Origin: DASUAS01 sp963819475
GTDB taxonomy: Bacteria > Actinomycetota > Acidimicrobiia > IMCC26256 > DASPTH01
Direction of reading: 5' to 3'
DNA length: 64,000 nt
Assembly (NCBI GenBank): GCA_963819475.1
Contig: CAWFWE010000002.1
Coordinates: 1-64,000, forward strand
The notes below the pieces were generated by a model. It did no database searches. It saw nothing but the letters and a program-made list of their open reading frames with translations, and had not been told where the DNA came from. Position 1 is the first letter of the stretch. Every line of letters begins with the position of its first letter. A program made the position numbers and the translations under genes. Below are positions 52,217 to 60,636 of the stretch, in pieces.

Positions 52217-52990
52217 ATGCCGTACGCCATCGATCTGTCCGGGCACCGCGCGCTCGTGACCGGCGCCGGTCAGGGGGTCGGCCGCGGCATCGCGACGACG
52301 CTCGCTGAGGCCGGGGCCGAGGTGTTGGTGAACGACCTCGTGCTCGAGCGGGCGCAGAGCGTCGTGAGCGAGATCGAGGTCGCCGGCGGCAAGGCCCGGC
52401 CGGCGGTGTTCGACGTCACCGACTACGACGCGGTCCAGGCTGCGGTCACCGACGGCGGCCCCGTCGACGTCCTGGTGAACAACGCGGGGAATGCGGGCCG
52501 CGCGGCGACGATGGGCTACGAGGACCTCGCCACGCTCGTGCAGACCGAACCCGACGACTGGGAGGCGTTCATCAAGGTGAACATGTACGGCGTGATGTAC
52601 GCGGTCCGCGCCGCGTTGCCCGGGATGATCGAATCCGGCTGGGGCCGCATCGTGACCGTCATCTCCGACACCGCGCGCGTGGGGGAGACCCACATGGCGG
52701 CGTACTCGGCGGCGAAGGCGGGCGCGGCGGGGTTCTCACGCTCTGTCGCTCGCGAGGTCGGTCGCCACGGCATCACCGTCAACTGCGTCGCCCTCGGGAC
52801 GATGAACACGCAGGGCATCCCGCCCGAGGAGGACGAGGTCGGCGACCGGGTGGTCAAGCGGTACGTCGTGCGGCGCCGTGGGCTGCCACGCGACATCGCG
52901 CACATGGTGGTGTCGCTCGCCGCGCCGCAGGCCGACTGGGTCACGGGCCAGACGATCCCGGTGAACGGCGGCTACTCCTTCAACCTGTAA
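52217..52990 (+). CDS. Short-chain dehydrogenase/reductase
   Basis: The 257-residue SDR has TGAGQGVGRG at residues 15-24, NNAG at 88-91, catalytic Ser150, Tyr163 and Lys167 (YSAAK). It is a classical NAD(P)-dependent oxidoreductase. ACAGGAG lies 7 nt before the ATG. It starts 24 nt after the CoA transferase and probably shares its pathway. Confidence 0.9.
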   Translation: MPYAIDLSGHRALVTGAGQGVGRGIATTLAEAGAEVLVNDLVLERAQSVVSEIEVAGGKARPAVFDVTDYDAVQAAVTDGGPVDVLVNNAGNAGRAATMGYEDLATLVQTEPDDWEAFIKVNMYGVMYAVRAALPGMIESGWGRIVTVISDTARVGETHMAAYSAAKAGAAGFSRSVAREVGRHGITVNCVALGTMNTQGIPPEEDEVGDRVVKRYVVRRRGLPRDIAHMVVSLAAPQADWVTGQTIPVNGGYSFNL

Positions 52991-53030
52991 GGAGCACGGC
53001 CCGCGGGCGGGGATCGTCCCGGGGCGCCGG

Positions 53031-53036
53031 TACGAT
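53031..53036 (+). promoter_or_regulatory. Leaderless-type -10 box of the MoxR operon
   Basis: TACGAT is followed by eight bases and the ATG at 53045. It would drive the MoxR-CoxE-XdhC genes, which overlap one another. Confidence 0.45.
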
Positions 53037-53044
53037 CGGGTCCG

Positions 53045-53944
53045 ATGGAGACCGTCGACGACGTCCGCGCCGCCCTCGCCGAGCACGAGTACCTGGCCGA
53101 CGAGGGCCTGGCCACCGCGATCTTCCTCGCCATCCGGCTCCAGCGGCCGTTGCTCCTCGAGGGCGAGGCCGGCGTCGGCAAGACCGAGGTGGCCAAGGTC
53201 CTGGCCCGCTGGACCGGGGGCGAGCTGGTCCGCCTCCAGTGCTACGAGGGCATCGACGCCACCCAGGCGGTCTACGAGTGGGACTACTCCCGCCAGCTGC
53301 TCCACCTCCGCGCGGTCGAGGCGGGCGGCGGTGAGGTGGTGGAGGACGAGCTCTACTCGGAGCGGTTCCTGGTGAAGCGGCCGCTCCTCCGGGCGATCGC
53401 CTACGAGGCCGACAGCCTGGGCGCGGTCGCGCCGCCGGTGCTGCTGGTCGACGAGGTCGACCGCGCCGACGACGAGTTCGAGGCCTTCCTGCTCGAGATC
53501 CTCTCCGACTACACGATCACCGTGCCCGAGCTGGGCACGTTCAGCGCGTCGGTGCCGCCGCTGGTCGTGGTGACGTCGAACCGCACCCGCGACGTGCACG
53601 ACGCGCTCAAGCGGCGGTGCCTCTACCACTGGATCGCGCACCCCGACTTCGAGCGCGAGCTCGCCATCCTGCGCGTGCGCGCACCCGAGGTGCCTGACCA
53701 GCTGGCGCGCGAGGTGGCGGCCGCGGTCGAGACGCTGCGCGAGCTCGAGCTCTACAAACCACCCGGTGTTGCCGAGACCATCGACTGGGCGAACGCGCTC
53801 GCCGCGCTCGGGCGCACCAGCATCGACGAGCAGGCCGTCGCGGTCACCCTCGGCACCATCCTCAAGTACCGCGAGGACCAGGACCGCACCAGGGCCGCCG
53901 GGATCGACCAGCTGGTCCGCTCGGCGACGGAGCGCAGTGGCTGA
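53045..53944 (+). CDS. MoxR-family AAA+ ATPase (CoxD-like)
   Basis: The 299-residue ATPase has Walker A GEAGVGKT at 40-47, Walker B in PVLLVDEVDRAD and the sensor VVVTSNRTRDV. MoxR proteins work as chaperones with VWA partners to mature metalloenzymes; in carboxidotrophs the relative CoxD helps insert the CO dehydrogenase cofactor. The VWA gene overlaps its end by 8 nt, and XdhC-type genes follow. Confidence 0.9.
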   Translation: METVDDVRAALAEHEYLADEGLATAIFLAIRLQRPLLLEGEAGVGKTEVAKVLARWTGGELVRLQCYEGIDATQAVYEWDYSRQLLHLRAVEAGGGEVVEDELYSERFLVKRPLLRAIAYEADSLGAVAPPVLLVDEVDRADDEFEAFLLEILSDYTITVPELGTFSASVPPLVVVTSNRTRDVHDALKRRCLYHWIAHPDFERELAILRVRAPEVPDQLAREVAAAVETLRELELYKPPGVAETIDWANALAALGRTSIDEQAVAVTLGTILKYREDQDRTRAAGIDQLVRSATERSG

Positions 53945-55088
53945 CGCGACCGCGGCCGCGCCGGTCCCCGAGGTCGACCGGCTGACCGTCGGCTTCGCCC
54001 GCCTGTTGCGCGCGGCCGGTCTCGACGTGCCCGTCGGCGCGACGTTGGTGTTCGCCGAGGCGCTCGGCGCGGTGGGGGCCGGGAGCCGCGAGTCGGTGTA
54101 CTGGGCGGGGCGCGCGACGCTCGTGCGCCGCCCCGAGGATGTCGAGCTCTACGACCGCGCCTTCGCCGCGTGGTGGGAGCGCGTGCACGAGATCCCGCTG
54201 GCGTCGCCGATCGAGCACGAGGTGGTGCTGGCGTTCGACCACGACGGCGACGACGACGCGGGCGACGACGACGGCGAGCCGTCCGACGCACCCACGCTCT
54301 CGGTGCGCTACAGCCGGGCCGAGGTCCTGCGCCAGCGCGACTTCGCGCACTACAGCCCCCACGAGTTCGCCGAGTCGCGGCGTCTGATGGACGACCTGCG
54401 CATGGCCGGCGCGACGCGCCGGTCGCGGCGCCTGCGCGCCAGCCGGCGGAGCCGGGGCCGCCCCGACCTACGTCGCACGGTCCGTCGCGCCATCCGCGCC
54501 GGGGGCGAGCCCATCAGCCGCGCCTACGTCGAGCCCGCCGAGCGCCCGCGCCGGATCGTCCTGCTCTGCGACGTGAGTGGGTCGATGGAGGCGTACGCCC
54601 GGGGCCTGGTCCGCTTCCTCCACGCCGCCGTCGTGGGGCGGGGGAAGGTCGAGGCCTTCGCCATCGGCACCCGGCTCACCCGCATCACCCGGGAGCTGTC
54701 GTCGCGCGATCCCGACGCCGCCATCGCCGCCGCCGCCCGGCGCGTCACCGACTGGTCGGGGGGCACCCGGCTGGGGGAGGGCCTGCGGCAGTTCAACGAC
54801 GAGTGGGGCGTGCGGGGCATGGCCCGGGGCGCGGTGGTCGTGATCCTGTCCGACGGCTGGGACCGGGGCGACCCGGAGCTGCTCGGCACGCAGATGGAGC
54901 GGCTGCACCGGGTCGCCCACCAGGTCGTGTGGGTGAACCCCCTGAAGTCGTCGCCCAACTTCGCACCCCTCGCCCGCGGAATGGCCGCCGCCCTCCCGCA
55001 CGTTGACGAGTTCGTCGAGGGGCACAACCTGGCGTCGCTGGAGCATCTGGCGCGGGTCGTCTCGGGCGAGAAACTGGAGAACGCATGA
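53937..55088 (+). CDS. VWA domain protein (CoxE-like)
   Basis: The 383-residue product has a C-terminal VWA domain with the MIDAS motif DVSGSM in RIVLLCDVSGSMEAYARG and the later SGGTRLGEGLRQF and ILSDGWDRGD. It has an acidic insert (HDGDDDAGDDDG) and a basic RRSRRLRASRRSRGR stretch. CoxE proteins pair with the MoxR ATPase in molybdenum hydroxylase maturation. The start is GTG at 53937. Confidence 0.88.
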   Translation: MADATAAAPVPEVDRLTVGFARLLRAAGLDVPVGATLVFAEALGAVGAGSRESVYWAGRATLVRRPEDVELYDRAFAAWWERVHEIPLASPIEHEVVLAFDHDGDDDAGDDDGEPSDAPTLSVRYSRAEVLRQRDFAHYSPHEFAESRRLMDDLRMAGATRRSRRLRASRRSRGRPDLRRTVRRAIRAGGEPISRAYVEPAERPRRIVLLCDVSGSMEAYARGLVRFLHAAVVGRGKVEAFAIGTRLTRITRELSSRDPDAAIAAAARRVTDWSGGTRLGEGLRQFNDEWGVRGMARGAVVVILSDGWDRGDPELLGTQMERLHRVAHQVVWVNPLKSSPNFAPLARGMAAALPHVDEFVEGHNLASLEHLARVVSGEKLENA

Positions 55089-55402
55089 AGGAAGTCCTGG
55101 ACGACATCGAACGCTGGCGGGCCGGCGGCCACCGGGTGGCCGTCGCCCGGGTCGTCGCGCTCGAGGGGTCCGCACCACGCGACCCGGGCGCGACCATGGC
55201 CGTGAACGACGACGGTGAGGTCGCGGGCTCGGTGTCCGGCGGCTGCGTCGAGGGCGCGGTGGTCGAGGCGTCGCTCGAGGTGCTGGCGGGCACGCGGGAG
55301 CGGGGCGTCATCACGTTCGGCTACTCCGACGACGAGGCGTTCGCGGTCGGCCTCACCTGCGGCGGCACCATCCACCTCTACCTCGAGCCCCTCGACTGGT
55401 GA
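55085..55402 (+). CDS. XdhC/CoxI N-terminal domain protein
   Basis: The 105-residue product holds only the first XdhC_CoxI domain, with VVALEGSAPRDPGATMAV and GSVSGGCVEGAVVEA. In XdhC this domain helps bind the molybdenum cofactor. It overlaps its neighbours on both sides (ATGA and GTGA). The Rossmann domain is encoded separately by the next gene. Confidence 0.85.
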   Translation: MKEVLDDIERWRAGGHRVAVARVVALEGSAPRDPGATMAVNDDGEVAGSVSGGCVEGAVVEASLEVLAGTRERGVITFGYSDDEAFAVGLTCGGTIHLYLEPLDW

Positions 55403-56193
55403 GTCCCGACCGGTCGATCTACGAGGCGCTGCGCGACGCGCTGCGGGCCGAGGAGCCGGTGGCGCTGGCCACCGTCACCGCCGGGCCGCAGATCGGGGCC
55501 AAGCTGCTCGTCCCGCGCGTCGGTGACGCGCTCGGCAGCCTGGGCGACCCCGACCTCGACCGTGTCGTCGCCCGCGACGCGCGCGGCGAGCTCGAGGCCG
55601 GTCTCACGTCGACCCGCCACTACGGCGCGCACGGTGAGGCGCGCGAGGACACGGTGGCCGTGTTCGTCGAGTCGTTCGCCCCGCCGCCGCGGATGATCAT
55701 CTTCGGCGCGGTCGACTTCACGCGCGCCCTTGCCGCGGTCGCCAAGGTCCTCGGCTACCGCGTGGTCGTGTGCGACGCCCGGGCCGTGTTCGCCACCCGC
55801 CAGCGGTTCCCCATGGCCGACGAGGTCGTGAACGAGTGGCCCAACCGCTACCTCGAGAAGGTGGGCGACGACCTCGGCCCGCGCGACGCGGTGTGCGTGC
55901 TCACCCACGACAGCAAGTTCGACGTGCCCGCGATCGTCGGCTCGCTCGCCACCCGCGTCGGCTACCTCGGCGCGATGGGATCCCGCAAGACGCATGCCAA
56001 GCGCACCGAGCGGCTGCAGGAGGCGGGTGTCACCGACGAGGAGCTCGCCCGCATCTACGCGCCGATCGGCCTCGACATCGGTGCCCGCACCCCGGAGGAG
56101 ACCGCGGTGTCGATCTGCGCCGAGATCATCAGTGCTCGTACCGGCCGGAAGGCGCAGGCGTTGCGCGACGCGACCGGGCCGATCCACTCGTGA
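55399..56193 (+). CDS. XdhC family protein, Rossmann C-terminal domain (CoxF-like)
   Basis: The 264-residue product has a degenerate N-terminal part (1-95) and the XdhC Rossmann domain with MIIFGAVDFTRALAAVAKVLG, VVCDARAVFATRQRFPMADE, VCVLTHDSKFDVPAI and GYLGAMGSRKTHAKR. With the previous gene it makes a split XdhC, presumed to deliver or modify the cofactor for a xanthine or CO dehydrogenase-type enzyme. No such enzyme is in the window. Confidence 0.87.
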   Translation: MSPDRSIYEALRDALRAEEPVALATVTAGPQIGAKLLVPRVGDALGSLGDPDLDRVVARDARGELEAGLTSTRHYGAHGEAREDTVAVFVESFAPPPRMIIFGAVDFTRALAAVAKVLGYRVVVCDARAVFATRQRFPMADEVVNEWPNRYLEKVGDDLGPRDAVCVLTHDSKFDVPAIVGSLATRVGYLGAMGSRKTHAKRTERLQEAGVTDEELARIYAPIGLDIGARTPEETAVSICAEIISARTGRKAQALRDATGPIHS

Positions 56194-56936
56194 ACTTCGG
56201 TATCGAGGGCCGCCGCGCCGCGGTGGCGGCGGCGTCGAGCGGTCTGGGCTTCGCCACCGCGCGCGCTCTCGCCGACGAAGGGGTCACGGTGGCGATCTGC
56301 AGCCGGTCGCGGGAGCGGATCGAGGCCGCGGCAGCGGAGATCGGTCCACGCGCGGTGCCGCTGGTGGCCGACGTCTCGACCGAGGAGGGCGCGGCGGGCT
56401 TCGTGCGGGACGCGCGCGACGCGTTGGGCGTGGTCGACATCCTCCTGTGCAACGGTGGCGGCCCGCCCCCCGGCAACTTCGCGTCCACACCCCCCGAGGC
56501 CTATCGCGCCGCCATCGAGCTCAACTGCCTCACCTACATCGCGATGTGCCACGAGGCGGTACCGGCGATGCGCGAGCATCGATGGGGGAGGGTGATCGCG
56601 ATCACCTCGGTGGGTGTGCGCCAACCGATCGCGGGGTTGATCCTCTCCAACGTCGCTCGCTCCGGCCTCACCGCCTTCCTGAAGACGCTCGCCCGTGAGA
56701 TCGCGGGCGAAGGCGTCACGGTGAACTCGCTCCAGCCCGGCTTCCACGACACCGAGCGCCTCCGGGCCCTCTACGGCGGCGATCTCGATGCAACGCGGGC
56801 CGGGATCCCCGCCGGGGTGCTCGGCGACCCGGCGGATTTCGGCCGGGTCGCGGCGTTCCTCTGCTCGGAATCGGCGTCTTTCGTCACCGGCACCGCCATT
56901 CCCGTCGACGGTGGTGCGCACACGGGGCTGTTCTGA
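56190..56936 (+). CDS. SDR-fold protein without the usual Tyr-Lys pair
   Basis: The 248-residue product has a cofactor motif AAASSGLGFATA near 14-25 and the SDR end VTGTAIPVDGGAHTGLF. Where YxxxK is expected after ITS it reads VRQPIAGLILSNVARSGL, so Tyr and Lys are missing. A group of FabG-like SDRs with LSNxxRxG instead is known; their chemistry is unclear. The GTG start overlaps the XdhC stop. Confidence 0.85.
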   Translation: MNFGIEGRRAAVAAASSGLGFATARALADEGVTVAICSRSRERIEAAAAEIGPRAVPLVADVSTEEGAAGFVRDARDALGVVDILLCNGGGPPPGNFASTPPEAYRAAIELNCLTYIAMCHEAVPAMREHRWGRVIAITSVGVRQPIAGLILSNVARSGLTAFLKTLAREIAGEGVTVNSLQPGFHDTERLRALYGGDLDATRAGIPAGVLGDPADFGRVAAFLCSESASFVTGTAIPVDGGAHTGLF

Positions 56937-56946
56937 ATCGAGCGCG

Positions 56947-56952
56947 TACGAT
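56947..56952 (+). promoter_or_regulatory. Leaderless-type -10 box of the CDP-alcohol phosphatidyltransferase gene
   Basis: TACGAT is followed by TCGGCG and the ATG at 56959. Confidence 0.45.
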
Positions 56953-56958
56953 TCGGCG

Positions 56959-57570
56959 ATGGGGACGGATGGCGGGTCGCGGATCGTCACGGTCCCGAAC
57001 GTCATCTCGCTGGCCCGCCTGGCCTGCGCACCGGTGTTCGTCTGGCTGCTCGCCGACGACGACCTGCTCGCGGCGGCGCTGCTGCTGGCCGTGCTCGGCG
57101 CCTCCGACTGGGTCGACGGCTGGATCGCCCGCCACTTCGACCAGGGCAGCGACCTCGGCCAGGTGCTCGACCCGGTCGCCGACCGCATCCTGCTCCTGGT
57201 GGCCGCGGTCGCACTGGTCGTGCAGGGCAGCGTGCCCCTCGTGGTCGGCGTGCTGGTGCTGGTCCGGGAGCTCGTCGTCAGCGTCGGGGTGCTCGCGCTC
57301 GCGGCGGCCGGGGCGCGCCGCATCGACGTTCAGTGGGTCGGGAAGGCGGGCACCCTCGCCTTGATGTTCGCCTTCCCGTTGTACCTGTGGGCTGATGCCA
57401 TCCACGGCGACGCCCACGACCTCGTGCTGGCGGCGGCCTGGTTCATGGCCGTGTGCGGGCTGGTGCTCAGCTACTACGCGGCGCTGACCTACGTACCGAT
57501 CGCGCGCCACGCGCTCCGCGAAGGACGCGACGAGCGCGGCGCCCGCGCCTCGGCCGGGAGTCTGTCGTGA
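56959..57570 (+). CDS. CDP-alcohol phosphatidyltransferase (PgsA-like)
   Basis: The 203-residue integral membrane enzyme has the full CDP-OH motif D50-x2-D53-G54-x2-A57-R58-x8-G67-x3-D71-x3-D75, in SDWVDGWIARHFDQG and GQVLDPVAD. Such enzymes replace CMP of CDP-diacylglycerol with an alcohol. It is closest in pattern to phosphatidylglycerophosphate synthases and related actinobacterial paralogues. The next gene overlaps its stop. Confidence 0.88.
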   Translation: MGTDGGSRIVTVPNVISLARLACAPVFVWLLADDDLLAAALLLAVLGASDWVDGWIARHFDQGSDLGQVLDPVADRILLLVAAVALVVQGSVPLVVGVLVLVRELVVSVGVLALAAAGARRIDVQWVGKAGTLALMFAFPLYLWADAIHGDAHDLVLAAAWFMAVCGLVLSYYAALTYVPIARHALREGRDERGARASAGSLS

Positions 57571-60056
57571 AGGCGGTGATCCTCGCCGGCGGGGAGGGAA
57601 CGCGGCTGCGGCCGCTCACCAGCAACACGCCGAAGCCGATGATGCCCCTCGTCAACAAGCCGATGATGGAGCACATCGTCAACCTGCTGGCGCAGCACGG
57701 TTTCGACGAGGTCGTGGTCACCGTCGCCTTCCTCGCCAACCAGATCCGCGACTATTTCGGCGACGGCTCCGACTTCGGCGTCACCATGCGGTACGCCACC
57801 GAGGACTCGCCCCTCGGCACCGCGGGCTCGGTGCGGAACGCGGCCGACGAGCTCGACGACACCTTCCTCGTGATCTCGGGTGACGTCCTCACCGACATCG
57901 ACCTCACCACGTTCGTGAAGGCCCACCGCGACGCGGGCGCGTCGGCGTCGATCGCGCTCAAGCACGTCGACAACCCGCTCGAGTTCGGCATCGTGATCAC
58001 ACAGCCCGATGGCACCATCGAGCGCTTCCTCGAGAAGCCCACCTGGGGCGAGGTGTTCTCCGACACCATCAACACCGGCATCTACGTGCTGGAGCCGGTG
58101 GTGTTCGACTTCATCCCCGACGGCGAGGTCGTCGACTTCTCCGGCGACGTCTTCCCGGTCCTGCTCGACAACGGCCACACCCTCCACGGGCACGTGGCCG
58201 AGGGCTACTGGGAGGACGTCGGCACGCTGGAGGCCTACAGCCGGGCCCACACCGACGTCCTCGACGGGCGGGTGCGGGTCGAGATCGACGGCTTCCAGCT
58301 CGGTGAGCGACGATGGATCGGCACCGACGTCGAGCTCAGCCCCGAGGCGCGTGTCGACGAGCCGGTGGTGATCGGCGACAACTGCCGGATCGAGTCGGGC
58401 GCACACCTGCGGCCGTACACCGTCCTCGGCACCGACGTGATCGTGAAGGCCGACGCCTTCCTCGAGCGCGCCATCTGCCACGACCACGTGTACGTCGGGC
58501 CCCAGGCCAACCTGCGCGGCTGCGTGATCGGTCGCAACACCGACCTGCGGGCGCACGTGCGCGTCGACGAAGGCACCGTGGTGGGCGACGAGTGCTTCAT
58601 CGGCCAGGACGCGGTGATCAACCCCAACGTCAAGGTGTACCCGTTCAAGACCGTCGAGTCGGGCGCGATGGTCACGTCGTCGATCGTGTGGGAAAGCCGC
58701 GGCGCCCGCACGCTGTTCGGCCGCCGGGGGGTGCGCGGGCTCGCCAACGTCGACATCAACCCCGAGGTCGCGGTGCGTCTCGCCATGGCCTACAGCACCG
58801 CGGTGCCGAAGGGCTCGATCATCACCACGAGCCGCGACACCAGCCGCATCGCGCGGGCGCTGAAGCGCGCGCTGATCGCCGGCATCAACCTCTCCGGCGT
58901 CAACGTGGAGGACATCGAGCTGGCCACGGTGCCACTCACGCGCTTCCAGGTGCGCAACAGCCGGTCGCAGGGCGGCATCACCGTGCGCCTGGCTCCCGGC
59001 GACCCCGACACCGTCGAGATCCGCTTCTTCGACGACGACGGCCGCGACATCGACCCCGGCGTCCAACGCAAGGTCGAGCGCCTCCTGTACCGCGAGGACT
59101 ACCGGCGGGCGTTCGGCGGCGACATCGGCGACATCGTGTTCCCGCCCCGCTCGCTCGAGTTCTACTCCGCCGCGCTCGAGCGAGTCGTCGACATCGACCA
59201 GGTGCGCGCCCAGGGCTTCAAGCTGGTGCTCGACTACTCGTTCGGCGCGTCGTCGATCGTGATGCCGAGCCTCCTGACCAAGCTCGGTGCCGAGGTGCTG
59301 GCGGTCAACCCGTTCGCGAGCACGTCGTCGGCCACGTCGACCGCCGAGGTACGCGACGCACAGGTGGCCCGGCTCGCCGAGCTGGTGCGGGTGTCGGGGA
59401 GCGATCTCGGGTTCGTGATCGACCCCGAGGGTGAGCTGGCGGTCGTGGTCGACGACCGCGGTCACGTGCTCGAGCCCGAGGAGCTGCTCCTCAGCGTGGT
59501 CGCGCTGATCAAGGAGGCGTGCCCGGGCGCCGGCGTCGCGGTGCCGGTGAACGTCACGAACGCGGTGGAGCGGATCATGGGCACGACCGGCGAGGTGGTG
59601 CGCACGCGCCTGTGGGGCGCCAGCCTCATGGAGACGGCCAGCGCCCGCGCGGTGATGTTCGCGGGCACGCCCGACGGCGGCTGCATCTGGCCCGAGTTCC
59701 TGCCCGCCTACGACGCCGCGGTCACGCTGGTGAAGCTGCTCGACCTGCTCGCCGCGGTCGACCGCCCCCTCTCGGCGGTGGTCGCCACCTTGCCCGAGAT
59801 CCACGTGGCGCACGAGACGATCGTCACGCCGTGGGAGCGCAAGGGCACGGTGATGCGGGAGATCGTCGAGCGGGCGGGCACGCGCGAGCTGGAGCTCATC
59901 GACGGCGTGAAGGTGATCGACGACGGCCAGTGGGCTCTGGTGCTGCCCGACCCCGACGAGGCCCTCACCCACGTGTGGGCGGAAGCCGGCAGCGACGTCG
60001 ACGCCCGCCGCCTGGCCCAGCAGTACGTCGAGCGCATCCGCCAGGTGCTCCAGTAG
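57567..60056 (+). CDS. Mannose-1-phosphate guanylyltransferase-like protein fused to a degenerate phosphomannomutase domain
   Basis: The 829-residue product has three parts. Residues 1-235 form the nucleotidyltransferase domain (VILAGGEGTRLRPLT, EKPTWGEVFSDTINTGIYVL). About 250-370 is a left-handed beta-helix with hexapeptide repeats. From about 385 to the end is a phosphomannomutase/phosphoglucomutase-like region. In the last, the place of the phosphoserine loop (TASHNP in active enzymes) reads ITVRLAPGDP, without the catalytic Ser, so mutase activity is doubtful. It probably makes an NDP-sugar for glycans. The start is GTG at 57567. Confidence 0.88.
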   Translation: MKAVILAGGEGTRLRPLTSNTPKPMMPLVNKPMMEHIVNLLAQHGFDEVVVTVAFLANQIRDYFGDGSDFGVTMRYATEDSPLGTAGSVRNAADELDDTFLVISGDVLTDIDLTTFVKAHRDAGASASIALKHVDNPLEFGIVITQPDGTIERFLEKPTWGEVFSDTINTGIYVLEPVVFDFIPDGEVVDFSGDVFPVLLDNGHTLHGHVAEGYWEDVGTLEAYSRAHTDVLDGRVRVEIDGFQLGERRWIGTDVELSPEARVDEPVVIGDNCRIESGAHLRPYTVLGTDVIVKADAFLERAICHDHVYVGPQANLRGCVIGRNTDLRAHVRVDEGTVVGDECFIGQDAVINPNVKVYPFKTVESGAMVTSSIVWESRGARTLFGRRGVRGLANVDINPEVAVRLAMAYSTAVPKGSIITTSRDTSRIARALKRALIAGINLSGVNVEDIELATVPLTRFQVRNSRSQGGITVRLAPGDPDTVEIRFFDDDGRDIDPGVQRKVERLLYREDYRRAFGGDIGDIVFPPRSLEFYSAALERVVDIDQVRAQGFKLVLDYSFGASSIVMPSLLTKLGAEVLAVNPFASTSSATSTAEVRDAQVARLAELVRVSGSDLGFVIDPEGELAVVVDDRGHVLEPEELLLSVVALIKEACPGAGVAVPVNVTNAVERIMGTTGEVVRTRLWGASLMETASARAVMFAGTPDGGCIWPEFLPAYDAAVTLVKLLDLLAAVDRPLSAVVATLPEIHVAHETIVTPWERKGTVMREIVERAGTRELELIDGVKVIDDGQWALVLPDPDEALTHVWAEAGSDVDARRLAQQYVERIRQVLQ

Positions 60057-60066
60057 GTTCTCGCCC

Positions 60067-60254
60067 ATGGAGATGCAGCGGAGGCGTGGCCGGAGGCCGG
60101 GACGTCGTAGCGGAATCGACCCAGACTGATGGAGATGCAGCGGAGGCGTGGCCGGAGGCCGGGACGTCGTAGCGGAATCGACCCAGACTGATGGAGATGC
60201 AGCGGAGGCGTGGCCGGAGGCCGGGACGTCGTAGCGGAATCGACCCGGACTGAT
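60067..60254 (+). repeat. Three tandem 62-bp units, each an overlapping Arg-rich mini-ORF, leading into gcvH
   Basis: Units begin at ATG 60067, 60129 and 60191, with a period of exactly 62 bp and one substitution in the third. Each encodes 20 residues (MEMQRRRGRRPG, then RRSGIDPD) and ends in TGA whose last A is the first base of the next ATG. The third TGA (60251-60253) overlaps the gcvH ATG at 60253. Because 62 is not a multiple of three, successive units lie in different frames. The centre GGCC-GGA-GGCC can form a small hairpin. A diverged single copy lies at 4921-4989. Confidence 0.8.
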
Positions 60255-60636
60255 GGACTTCCCCGAGGCGTTGCGGTACAGCGAGGAGCACGAGTGGGTG
60301 GCGGTCGACGGACCCCGCGCCCGCATCGGCATCACCGACTTCGCCCAGGACTCGCTCGGCGACGTCGTCTACGTGGAGCTGCCCGGCGTCGGCGCCAACG
60401 TGATGGCGCACGCCAGCTGCGCGGAGGTGGAGTCGACGAAGTCGGTGTCGGAGATCTTCTCGCCCGTCACCGGCACCGTCGTCGAGGTGAACGAGGCGCT
60501 CAACGACGCGCCCGAGCAGGTGAATGCCGACCCCTACGGTGCGGGCTGGATCTTCGTGGTCGAGATGGCCGACCCCGCCGAGGTCGACTCGCTGCTCGAC
60601 GCGGCCGGGTACCGCGCGCTGGTCGAGGAAGGTTGA
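60253..60636 (+). CDS. gcvH: Glycine cleavage system H protein
   Basis: The 127-residue product carries the lipoylated lysine Lys63 in CAEVESTKSVSE, and the family motifs GITDFAQDSLGDVVYVELP and PYGAGWIFVVE. It shuttles the aminomethyl group in glycine cleavage. There is no Shine-Dalgarno sequence of its own; the ATG overlaps the stop of the last repeat mini-ORF. Its stop overlaps the TTG of the lipoate ligase gene. The other glycine cleavage genes are not in the window. Confidence 0.96.
   Translation: MDFPEALRYSEEHEWVAVDGPRARIGITDFAQDSLGDVVYVELPGVGANVMAHASCAEVESTKSVSEIFSPVTGTVVEVNEALNDAPEQVNADPYGAGWIFVVEMADPAEVDSLLDAAGYRALVEEG

Noticed and set aside
57489..60335. A 948-codon open frame on the minus strand opposite the nucleotidyltransferase fusion
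   Set aside because: It is antisense to a clearly conserved gene. Its His/Val/Asp/Gly-rich composition is what GC-rich DNA gives in the complementary frame, and no domain is visible.
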